Below are positions 52,333 to 59,409 of a stretch of DNA of 64,000 nt, piece after piece; the stretch's first letter is position 1; each line of letters begins with the position of its first letter. The position numbers were made by a program, and so were the translations under genes. Origin of the DNA: Thalassomonas viridans (GTDB lineage Bacteria > Pseudomonadota > Gammaproteobacteria > Enterobacterales > Alteromonadaceae); the NCBI RefSeq assembly GCF_000948985.2, contig NZ_CP059733.1, positions 4,526,001 to 4,590,000 on the forward strand. The letters are read 5' to 3'. The notes beneath the pieces were generated by a model that had not been told where the DNA came from, searched no databases, and was given only the letters and a program-made list of their open reading frames with translations.

Positions 52333-53418
52333 TTAAAACCAATCAAAAGCACTACTGGCATCATAAATGTTACCTGCTAACCCTTTACCAACCCAGTCTC
52401 CTGTTTTAGCTGCTGCATAACCTGCGGTCAAACCAGCCCCAATAACAAAAGCCCAACCTAAAGGAGTACTTACCATAAGGATACTAACAGCCGTAGTTGT
52501 TACAGCACTTCCCACCCATGCCCCTGCTGCGGTACTGAGACCAAATCCTGCCGTTTCAACCACAGCTCTGCGTTGCCAGTCTTCACCGGCAACATAATCA
52601 TCATAAACATCATCAGCTCTAAACCCGGCATCGAACAAAATAATCCCCTTCCCTCCCCTGCGTGCAATTTTTTCAAAACGTTTAATAATTTCAAACGATC
52701 GGGTAGAAGATAAATCAAGAGATTTAACATTTCTGGCACTTTTAGCTATATTAATACCCCGCTCAGAACTCGACCAAACCGTACCCCGCCCGCTGGCTTT
52801 AGCACTACCCATATACTTATTAAGCTCTGTGCCAAATTTAGTATTTAACTCCCGGTTCAGGCTGGTTACCGTCTGTTCCAGCTTCACCAGCTCAAGCCCT
52901 CGCACCTTCGCCTTATACGCCTTATGTAAATTCTCCAATGCCTGCTGATACTTGACCGACGCCTTGGCAAAGCCCATAAAACGACTTTCCAGTGCCGTAG
53001 CCGCAGCACCGGCCCAGCCATGGCTGTCTGATTTTAAATAAGGAATCACCGTATCCTGCTGATACTGCTTCACCGCAGCCACCATAGGCGCTATTTCATT
53101 CTGGTGAAACTCAGACAACGCCAGCAATAATTCCGTACCATAAGTTTCATTAAGGGCGGCAATATTACGCCTGCTCTGTGCAGGCAAAGCCTTAAGCTGA
53201 TTAAAATTACCCACCAAATCCGGCCTTAACTCCTGCCAGGGGCGTGTGTTGTCTACCGACCCCTGGCGCAAAATGTAAGGCGTACCCTGGGGGATGAAAT
53301 TCCCCGAAATATGCGGGTTGTCTTGCAAAAAAGCCGCTGCGGCTTGCGGGTCGTTTGGCGGGCAAGGCAGGGAGGAACAGGTTTTACAGTTGATACAAAT
53401 GTCGATTTCGCCGGGCAT
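52333..53418 (-). CDS. toxin A: effector-like protein with Cys-rich N-terminus and glycine-zipper C-terminus
   Basis: The start is ATG 53418, six bases after AAAGGA; the earlier in-frame start lacks a ribosome site. The 361-residue product opens MPGEIDICINCKTCSSLPCP, four Cys in 12 residues, then GNFIPQGTPYILRQG. A long helical, coiled-coil middle (about 60-240) follows, with VKYQQALENLHKAYKAKVRG. The C-terminus has Gly/Ala-zipper helices GFGLSTAAGAWVGSAV and STPLGWAFVIGAGLTAGYAA, typical of pore-forming effectors. Toxin B is nearly the same up to ~residue 240 and diverges in the C-terminus. It is followed by seven small membrane genes. No secretion gene is in the window; type VI delivery is a guess. 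Confidence 0.65.
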   Translation of the reverse strand: MPGEIDICINCKTCSSLPCPPNDPQAAAAFLQDNPHISGNFIPQGTPYILRQGSVDNTRPWQELRPDLVGNFNQLKALPAQSRRNIAALNETYGTELLLALSEFHQNEIAPMVAAVKQYQQDTVIPYLKSDSHGWAGAAATALESRFMGFAKASVKYQQALENLHKAYKAKVRGLELVKLEQTVTSLNRELNTKFGTELNKYMGSAKASGRGTVWSSSERGINIAKSARNVKSLDLSSTRSFEIIKRFEKIARRGGKGIILFDAGFRADDVYDDYVAGEDWQRRAVVETAGFGLSTAAGAWVGSAVTTTAVSILMVSTPLGWAFVIGAGLTAGYAAAKTGDWVGKGLAGNIYDASSAFDWF

Positions 53419-53709
53419 ACTAAATCCTTTTAGTGCAAGCGAGCTACTGCTTAAAAGCAAGCTAATCCATCAGTTAGCCTAAAATATTAGCAGTACACTG
53501 CTATTAGTAAAAGGTATGAGTAAAGGTATTAGTAAAGCTTCTCAACAAAGCGCATTCGTTGCGGGGTTACCATCAAAGCAAATTATTAACGAAAAACAGA
53601 CAGACAACAACAACAAATCGCCCCAAAGCCCCGTATGATGCAGGCTCGGCCATTACTCACAAATAGCATATCAAGCCCGGTTTATTGCAAATATTAATCT
53701 AAAAAAACA

Positions 53710-53743
53710 ACCAACTCACTGTTGCCTTATCCAGTAAGTTGGT
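53710..53743. terminator. bidirectional hairpin terminator
   Basis: ACCAACT (53710-53716) pairs with AGTTGGT (53737-53743), extended inward by ACTG/CAGT with one mismatch. T-rich runs lie on both sides (CTTTTATT on plus, TTGTTTTTTT on minus). It isolates the toxin A leader from the symE-like gene. Confidence 0.65.
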
Positions 53744-53898
53744 CTTTTATTATAGGTGCCTCTCAGCAACAAAGGAGGGCCCCCTCGCCAGTATTTTTAT
53801 TCATCGGCGCCCCTAAAGCGCCGTAACAATAGCCGCAATCCCTGAGTGCTCTAACACCCAGAGATTGCTAACCACAAAGAACTAAATAGGAGTTCATC

Positions 53899-54183
53899 AT
53901 GGCTGATTCTAATCATACGCCAGAGCCCAGCTCAGCAAAAGTAAAATATCCCGGCCCACGCCAACTTACTGTATTAGAAACCATTTGTGAAACCGCCGCC
54001 AAACCCCACCGGGCTGGCCTGCATTGCATACCTGTGACCCTTGAACCTTATATTGTACTAAGGGGCAAGTGGCTCAAGCAGGCCGGTTTCACCGTTGGGC
54101 AAAAAGTCACGGTAACGACCAATCAAAACGGATTAATGATCACTCCCAGCCAGGCTGTCCCCGGCCCGGCAACTAAACCTTAA
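53899..54183 (+). CDS. SymE-like toxin (AbrB-fold)
   Basis: The 94-residue protein has the SymE core: PRQLTVLETICETAAK near residue 20, then IPVTLEPYIVLRGKWLKQAG at ~48-67, followed by FTVGQKVTVTTNQNGLMITP. The LRGKWLxxAGF-x-xG-x-x-V pattern is the family signature; SymE is an SOS-induced type I toxin in E. coli whose mRNA is checked by antisense RNA SymR. SymE-like genes are common beside RHS and other polymorphic toxins, as here. AGGAG precedes the ATG. An antisense RNA could overlap the 5' region but I could not identify its promoter. Confidence 0.8.
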   Translation: MADSNHTPEPSSAKVKYPGPRQLTVLETICETAAKPHRAGLHCIPVTLEPYIVLRGKWLKQAGFTVGQKVTVTTNQNGLMITPSQAVPGPATKP

Positions 54184-54205
54184 CCGGCGAAGCCTTAACG
54201 AATAA

Positions 54206-54244
54206 AGCCGGCTACTGCGCCCCTGCACTGCGCAGTAGCCGGCT
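54206..54244. terminator. 15-bp perfect hairpin between symE-like and dgt genes
   Basis: AGCCGGCTACTGCGC (54206-54220) pairs perfectly with GCGCAGTAGCCGGCT (54230-54244). On the minus strand it runs into TTTATTCG. It lies 22 bp after the symE-like stop and beyond the dgt stop, so it may terminate both genes. Confidence 0.65.
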
Positions 54245-54390
54245 CTGCCGAGCAACACCGAAAATTCATATCTTTCACGGGGCAACAACTTTGCTGCGAC
54301 AAAACTGCCGGGCTGTCACCCGGCGTACAGTAGCAAGTGCCTCAGGCAGACACCAACATGCCAGGCCCCTAAACCGGCCAAGCGCCAGGA

Positions 54391-55749
54391 TCACAGCCGG
54401 TCAAAAATAGAGCCCATTTGCGGCGTAAACAACTTATGATAAAGCTTAGTGGCGTCGTTATCCGACATACCGGCCACATAATCGCAAATCACCCGCTTTT
54501 GATCGCCGCTTTGCTCATATGCCTGATAAACCGCCAGCGGCAACAGCCTCTTAGGGTTTTCCTGCAGCACCTCAAACAAGCGCAAGATCATTTGCTGGCC
54601 TTTATACTCCAGCACCTGCACCTCAGGCCGCTTGATCACATTTTTGATCACAAAGCCTTTAAGCAAATCCAGCAGTGCACTGGCCTGGGGCGACATAGTT
54701 ACCTGGTATCTCAACAGCGGCTGTTCAAATGCCGTTTTCTCGGTAATTTCTATGCTGTGAATCAAATAACCGATAAGCCTGCTGATGGCATGCTTGCGTG
54801 CTTTATTGCACTCGGAAAATAACCTGGTGTTATAAAAATCAACATCCCCGGCGATGATATTGTCGTCTTGCAGGCGGTTTATGACTTCATCCTGCCACTG
54901 CTGAAAAGTCACCAGCTTCAAGGCCAGCGCATCTTCCAGGTCATGCACCCCGTAAGAAATATCATCGGCCAGCTCCATAATGGAGGTATCAAAAGATTTA
55001 TGGGCGGCTTTGCGTTTGCCTTTATCCCTGCCCTGCACCTTACCTTGTTCCTTATCTTGCTCTTTACTTTGCTTGGAGACGACACAGGCCCGGAACTGCT
55101 CCCGGTCTTTTTCCGGCAAGGGGGCGATTAACCAGGCCAAAATATCCGCCTCGTCATCATGAATACATTTAGGCGGCTTAAAGCCGTCGATATTCAGGCT
55201 CGCCCCGCCCGAAGGCGCAGCGGCATAATCGGCCACCTCCTGATGCAGCACCGGATATTTTAATAACCCCAGCATAGTGCGCCGGGTTAAATCCAGGCCT
55301 TGCTCGGGCGAGTATTCGCCTAATTTCGACACTATGCGTAAGGTTTGCCCGTTACCTTCAAAACCGCCATGGTTATACATAAAAGAGTTCAGGGCCACTT
55401 CCCCGCCATGACCAAACGGCGGATGCCCCAGATCATGCGCCAGCCCTATGGCTTCAATTTGACTCAAGGAAGGTATCCAGGCCAGGTAATCTTCCCGGCC
55501 GCGGTAGTTTTCCCGCAGCTTCTCGCAAATGCCGGAGCCGATCTGGGCAACCTCCATTGAATGGGTTAGCCGGGTGCGGTAAAAATCACTCTCACCTATG
55601 CCCAACACCTGGGTTTTCGACTGCAGCTTACGAAACGAAGCCGAATGGATAATTCTCGCCCTGTCCCGTTGGGCCTGGCTGTCGTCGCTGTCTGAATTAA
55701 ACGCCTTAGGCTCATAACCTGTGCTGTATCTGCGCCTTTCTTGCCACAT
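54391..55749 (-). CDS. dgt: deoxyguanosinetriphosphate triphosphohydrolase-like protein
   Basis: This 452-residue HD-superfamily enzyme hydrolyses dNTP to nucleoside and triphosphate. Metal ligands are His63 (RTRLTHSMEVAQ), His105-Asp106 (LAHDLGHPPFGHGG) and the distal Asp near 262 (SIMELADDISYGVHDLEDA). The N-terminus RARIIHSASFRKLQSKTQVL is the family's allosteric/DNA-contact segment. A Lys/Gln-rich insertion of about 15 residues near position 235 (KQSKEQDKEQGKVQGRDKGK) looks like a local low-complexity expansion. Such enzymes can restrict phages by depleting dNTPs. It sits between two toxin clusters, divergent from array B. Confidence 0.9.
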   Translation of the reverse strand: MWQERRRYSTGYEPKAFNSDSDDSQAQRDRARIIHSASFRKLQSKTQVLGIGESDFYRTRLTHSMEVAQIGSGICEKLRENYRGREDYLAWIPSLSQIEAIGLAHDLGHPPFGHGGEVALNSFMYNHGGFEGNGQTLRIVSKLGEYSPEQGLDLTRRTMLGLLKYPVLHQEVADYAAAPSGGASLNIDGFKPPKCIHDDEADILAWLIAPLPEKDREQFRACVVSKQSKEQDKEQGKVQGRDKGKRKAAHKSFDTSIMELADDISYGVHDLEDALALKLVTFQQWQDEVINRLQDDNIIAGDVDFYNTRLFSECNKARKHAISRLIGYLIHSIEITEKTAFEQPLLRYQVTMSPQASALLDLLKGFVIKNVIKRPEVQVLEYKGQQMILRLFEVLQENPKRLLPLAVYQAYEQSGDQKRVICDYVAGMSDNDATKLYHKLFTPQMGSIFDRL

Positions 55750-55967
55750 GTTTGAAATCCTTTTTCATCTGTTGTTTTTGTGCCAGCGGGGTACAGCTTG
55801 AATGCCGCTCTCGGGAACTTATCTGAAATACTAACAGCTCATTGGTGAAGTAAGTAGTAAAGAAAACCACAATAATCATATAAATAAGCAGCTAGAAAGC
55901 GCTGGCCGTTTGTATGCCGCTATTTTTCACCTATCATGAATAAGCACTAAGGTACGCTGGTAAATGA

Positions 55968-56279
55968 ATGGATGAGTTGCCCGTGACGAAATTATTTAAA
56001 TCAAAAAAGAACCGGCACGTTACAATATTTTTTATCGGCTTTAATCTGCTGTGACTGTTAATTTGGGGAATAAACCTTTTTACCGCAACCTTACCCACCA
56101 ACGTACACAACCCTTTTATTGGCATGTTTTCGCCTTATATTGCTTTGTTTTTATTTCCTGCTTTTGAAGTGTATGAACCAAGCCAGTGGTGGGCAGATAC
56201 TGAGCTGATGCGCCCGGCGATTATTTTTTGGCTAACGGCCATAGCGGGGGCTATTATCGTTTACTGGCGTGCCAAATAA
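55968..56279 (+). pseudogene. small membrane protein gene with in-frame TGA
   Basis: ATG 55968 opens MDELPVTKLFKSKKNRHVTI and a helix FFIGFNLL, then TGA at 56052-56054. The same frame continues LLIWGINLFTATLPTNVHNP, MFSPYIALFLFPAFEVYEPS and a last helix FWLTAIAGAIIVYWRAK to TAA at 56277. A TGG (Trp) to TGA change in the first helix is the simplest explanation. Like the damaged gene at 49261-49694 it is a plus-strand membrane gene abutting the distal end of an immunity array. Confidence 0.6.
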
Positions 56280-56300
56280 GCCACTGATATACATAGCCAA

Positions 56301-56654
56301 CTACTCAGGACCATATAAATAATAATAAACACCGGCAACGATCAGAAAAGCAATAAACGATGCAAAATAAAAAACAGCCAGGTACCAATCTTTCCTACGA
56401 GCATGCTTTCTTATTGCTTCGTCATCCACAATAGATAAACGTGCAGCTTTTTTCGCGATAATAGCCATAGCATAAGGACTTAATCTTCCCCCAATACCTT
56501 TATCCCACACTGGCGGCAACTTACCTTCTTTTGCCATCTCCCGCTCAATATGCTTGACCGTTATTCTGCCAAAACAAAATACAGAAATAGCCCAAATGAG
56601 AACCAAAACACCACCAAGCAAGAGCAACCAATCTTGATTTGTTAAATCAAACAT
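56301..56654 (-). CDS. array B membrane protein 3 (type 1-like)
   Basis: A 117-residue paralogue: MFDLTNQDWLLLLGGVLVLI, FCFGRITVKHIEREMAKEGK, LPPVWDKGIGGRLSPYAMAI, middle IAKKAARLSIVDDEAIRK, then HARRKDWYLAVFYFAS and ending YYYLYGPE. It combines the KKAA start of type 1 with a SIVDDEAIRKHA run closer to type 2, so it may be a recombinant or distinct specificity. It is the last gene of array B. Probable inner-membrane immunity protein. Confidence 0.65.
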   Translation of the reverse strand: MFDLTNQDWLLLLGGVLVLIWAISVFCFGRITVKHIEREMAKEGKLPPVWDKGIGGRLSPYAMAIIAKKAARLSIVDDEAIRKHARRKDWYLAVFYFASFIAFLIVAGVYYYLYGPE

Positions 56655-56663
56655 AGGCTTACT

Positions 56664-56732
56664 TTATTGAAAAACCTCTGAAATTACTGCTGAAATCATA
56701 TATGCCCCCAGCAATGTCTTAGTTGAATGCAT
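56664..56732 (-). pseudogene. possible short toxin-tip relic before array B copy 3
   Basis: A 22-codon frame reads MHSTKTLLGAYMISAVISEV then FQ-stop. Its second half is vaguely like the toxin ends (LADLAYEGSAYFIR, LAGLTYDTGAYFSQL). There is no clear ribosome site. It is reported because it fills the same slot upstream of an immunity copy as the better fragment at 57104; on its own it would not be called. Confidence 0.25.
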
Positions 56733-56737
56733 CTTAA

Positions 56738-57088
56738 TTATTCAGGGCCATATAAATAATACGCAATACCACCAACACACATTAAAACGACAAAGGAGCC
56801 AAGGAAGAAAACCGCCAAATACCAGTCTTTTTTGCGGGCGTAGCGAAGAATTAATTGATCATTAACCGGAGAGACATCAGCAGCCTTTTTGGCAACAATA
56901 ACCATGGCGTACATAGTAATACGGGCACCAATGCCTTTGTCCCATTCTGGCGGTAATTGCCCTTCCTTAGCCATCTCACATTCAATATACTTTACCGAAA
57001 TACGACTGAAGCAAAATGTCGCTATTCCCCATAAAAATATTAAAATAACAGCACATAGAGCAAGCCAATCCTCAAAGATTATTTCCAT
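56738..57088 (-). CDS. array B membrane protein 2 (type 1)
   Basis: A 116-residue paralogue: MEIIFEDWLALCAVILIFLW, GIATFCFSRISVKYIECEMA, KEGQLPPEWDKGIGARITMY, type-1 middle VAKKAADVSPVNDQLILR, YARKKDWYLAVFFLGSF and ending IAYYLYGPE. The middle is almost identical to copies 2 and 5 of array A, so exchange between arrays is likely. It follows the orphan toxin tip at 57104-57232 by 15 bp, making the pair look like a displaced tip-immunity cassette. Confidence 0.65.
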   Translation of the reverse strand: MEIIFEDWLALCAVILIFLWGIATFCFSRISVKYIECEMAKEGQLPPEWDKGIGARITMYAMVIVAKKAADVSPVNDQLILRYARKKDWYLAVFFLGSFVVLMCVGGIAYYLYGPE

Positions 57089-57103
57089 TATTTTGCCTTC
57101 AAT

Positions 57104-57232
57104 TTAAAGCTGACTAAAATAAGCGCCAGTATCATAAGTTAGGCCCGCTATCCATTGCCCAAAACCATCAGCGACTTTAACTACTTCGTTATAATGATTA
57201 TTAACTCCACATTCAGGGTTCAACTCTGACAT
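57104..57232 (-). CDS. orphan toxin C-terminal tip (42 aa)
   Basis: ATG 57232 opens MSELNPECGVNNHYNEVVKV followed by ADGFGQWIAGLTYDTGAYFS-QL. The second half aligns with the extreme C-terminus of toxin B (KITDWGVKWLADLAYEGSAY-FIR) and toxin A (KTGDWVGKGLAGNIYDASSA). No helices or N-terminal module are present, so this is a detached C-terminal end, not a full toxin. It lies 8 bp after immunity copy B1 and 15 bp before copy B2. In CDI and RHS loci such orphan tips arise when a new tip is inserted ahead of the old one (family knowledge). Confidence 0.55.
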   Translation of the reverse strand: MSELNPECGVNNHYNEVVKVADGFGQWIAGLTYDTGAYFSQL

Positions 57233-57240
57233 ATTTACCT

Positions 57241-57594
57241 CTACTCTGGCCCATATAAAAAATAAGCAATAACAATGAGTAACATTAAAGTATAAAAAGT
57301 AAGTTCTAAAAAAAGAGCCAAATACCAATCAATTTTTCGGGCATGCCGCTTAGTGGACTCAACATCAACTAACGATGCATGCCGTTTTATGTTCGGAAAT
57401 AAAATAATGCTGGCATATACTGCCATACGAGCACCTATTCCCCTATCCCAAACAGGCGGTAACTTGCCTTCTTTTGCCATTTCACTTTCTATATGTTTGA
57501 CAGATATCCTGCCGAAGAAAAATATCGCTATGGCCCATAAGAAAAGCAATATTGCCACACTAAGTGCAAGCCAATGCTCAGCAGATATCTCCAT
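57241..57594 (-). CDS. array B membrane protein 1 (type 3), cognate immunity candidate of toxin B
   Basis: A 117-residue paralogue: MEISAEHWLALSVAILLFLW, AIAIFFFGRISVKHIESEMA, KEGKLPPVWDRGIGARMAVY, type-3 middle FPNIKRHASLVDVESTKR, HARKIDWYLALFLELTFYTL and ending IAYFLYGPE. It starts 18 bp after the toxin B stop, so it is the likely partner of that toxin's C-terminus. The only other type-3 copy is the last gene of array A, implying that array A once carried a toxin tip of this kind. Confidence 0.7.
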   Translation of the reverse strand: MEISAEHWLALSVAILLFLWAIAIFFFGRISVKHIESEMAKEGKLPPVWDRGIGARMAVYASIILFPNIKRHASLVDVESTKRHARKIDWYLALFLELTFYTLMLLIVIAYFLYGPE

Positions 57595-57612
57595 GGCTTC
57601 CTCCTAAATTTC

Positions 57613-58695
57613 CTATCGAATAAAATAAGCACTGCCCTCATAAGCAAGGTCTGCCAACCATTTAACACCCCAATCAGTAATCTTTGCTGCGCCATAACCA
57701 GCAGCCAAACCGATACCTATAGCAAAAAACCAACCAGCTGGCGTAGCCAACATAGCAACTCCTAGTGTTGATGCTATAACCTTTGAACCAACCCAAGCCC
57801 CCGCAGCTGTCGAAGCCCCAAACCCCGCAACCTCTCTGGCAGCACTACGCTGCCAGTCTTTATCTGCAGCAAAGTCTTTAAAAACCTCAATAGTTCGCAG
57901 CCCGGCATCTAAAAGAATAATCCGTTTACCTGCGATATTAGCAGCCTTTTCAAAACGTTTGATGATCTCAAATGCCCGGGTAGACGATAAATCAATAGGT
58001 TTAATATTTCTGGCACTTTGAGCTATATGCTTTGCCCGCTCAGGGCTCGACCAAACGGTTCCCCGCCTGCTCGCTTTGGCATTGCCCATATACTTATTGA
58101 GCTCAGTGCCAAACTTAGCATTCAGCTCTTGGTTCAGACTGGTTACCGTTTGTTCTAACTTCACCAACTCAATTCCCCTCACCTTTGCCCTATAGGCTTT
58201 GTATAAATTCTCTAATGCCTGTTGATACTTAATCGACGCTTTGGCAAATCCCATAAAACGACTCTCCAGCGCTGTAGCGGCAGCGCCAACTAAACCATGG
58301 GAATCAGATTTTAAAAAAGGGATCACAGTATCCTGCTGATACTTTTTCACCTCTGCCACCATAGGTGCTATTTCAGCCTGGTGAAATTCAGACAGAGCCA
58401 CTAATAAGTCCGTACCATAGGCTTCATTAAGATCGGCAATATTACGCCGGGACTCGGCCGGTAAGGCCTTAAGCTGATTAAAATTGCTGACCAAATCCGG
58501 CCTTAATTCCTGCCAGGGACGTGATTTATCTACCGGCCCCTGCCGCAAAATATAAGGCGTGCCCTGAGGAATGAAATTCCCCGAAATATGCGGGTTGTCT
58601 CGTAGAAATGCCGCTACGGCCTCTTGATCGTTTGATGGGCAAGGTAGGGAAGAACAAGTTTTACTGTTGATACAGATATCGATTTCGCCAGACAT
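57613..58695 (-). CDS. toxin B: paralogue of toxin A with a different C-terminal pore region
   Basis: ATG 58695 follows AAAGGA as in toxin A, giving 360 residues. The N-terminus MSGEIDICINSKTCSSLPCP keeps three of the four Cys of toxin A, and the helical middle is nearly the same (SIKYQQALENLYKAYRAKVR). The C-terminal zipper helices differ: GFGASTAAGAWVGSKVIAS, ATPAGWFFAIGIGLAAGYGA and the end WLADLAYEGSAYFIR. About 75 bp upstream of the gene are also duplicated relative to toxin A. Conserved body plus variable tip plus different following immunity type is the pattern of polymorphic toxins. The pore-forming activity is inferred. Confidence 0.65.
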   Translation of the reverse strand: MSGEIDICINSKTCSSLPCPSNDQEAVAAFLRDNPHISGNFIPQGTPYILRQGPVDKSRPWQELRPDLVSNFNQLKALPAESRRNIADLNEAYGTDLLVALSEFHQAEIAPMVAEVKKYQQDTVIPFLKSDSHGLVGAAATALESRFMGFAKASIKYQQALENLYKAYRAKVRGIELVKLEQTVTSLNQELNAKFGTELNKYMGNAKASRRGTVWSSPERAKHIAQSARNIKPIDLSSTRAFEIIKRFEKAANIAGKRIILLDAGLRTIEVFKDFAADKDWQRSAAREVAGFGASTAAGAWVGSKVIASTLGVAMLATPAGWFFAIGIGLAAGYGAAKITDWGVKWLADLAYEGSAYFIR

Positions 58696-58838
58696 ACTAA
58701 ATCCTTTTAGTTCAAGCGAGCTACGGCTTTGATGCAAGCTAATCCGTTAGTTAGCTTAAAATACTAGCAGGTCATTTATAGGAGAGAAAGTTAGAATCAG
58801 TCAAAATCATTATGCTTTTGACCAATAAATCAAGGGAA

Positions 58839-59339
58839 TCACAAAAAATTTATGATAGCCTTCTTTTTAATCCCTCTACAATCAATTTCAGCACTGGTAT
58901 CATGGGCAAGTAGCCATTCCTCAATAGTATCAATTAGCCTGCCTTCCTCTAGCTTGCGTTTGCCTTTAAGCGCACATTCCCATATATATAACACTTTCCA
59001 GCCATCTTTACTGAGCTCAGAAAACACCTGCTGATCCCGCTTTTTATTGCCATTAATTTTATCCAACCAAAATTCAGTTCTGGTTTTAGGAGTTGTAAAA
59101 AAATGGCAATTTACACCATTCATTTCATGCCCATGCCAGAAGCAACCATTTACAAAAATGACTGCTTTATATTTTGCTAAAGTGATATCAGGTGTTCCGG
59201 GAAGGCTTTTATTATACAGACGAAAGCGGAGACCAAGAGAATGCAAAAGCCGGCGTATTAATAATTCCGGCTTAGTATTTTTATTCCTAATCGCAGCCAT
59301 ATTTTTGCTGCGTATTTTCTTTGAATGTACGTCTATCAA
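58839..59339 (-). CDS. vsr: very short patch repair endonuclease Vsr
   Basis: The 166-residue nuclease nicks T:G mismatches produced by deamination of 5-methylcytosine. Recognised by RSKNMAAIRNKNTKPELLIR, LPGTPDITLAKYKAVIFVNG (catalytic Asp in PDI), CFWHGHEMNGVNCHFFTTPK (zinc and active-site His/Cys) and FWLDKINGNKKRDQQVFSEL. It is the last gene of the minus-strand operon, 70 bp after the cytosine methyltransferase it is expected to serve. Confidence 0.93.
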   Translation of the reverse strand: MIDVHSKKIRSKNMAAIRNKNTKPELLIRRLLHSLGLRFRLYNKSLPGTPDITLAKYKAVIFVNGCFWHGHEMNGVNCHFFTTPKTRTEFWLDKINGNKKRDQQVFSELSKDGWKVLYIWECALKGKRKLEEGRLIDTIEEWLLAHDTSAEIDCRGIKKKAIINFL

Positions 59340-59409
59340 TCGAACTATTATTCTTAAATCATTTTTTATAATTTAACAAAAAATACTTTTCCAAATAAAT
59401 ACTTAACAA

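Noticed and set aside
55934-56125. Minus-strand 63-residue frame
   Set aside because: It is antisense to the plus-strand membrane pseudogene, whose translation is far more protein-like.
49707-57594. Regularly spaced repeats as a CRISPR array
   Set aside because: The repetition comes from ~117-codon paralogous genes; there are no short direct repeats with unique spacers.
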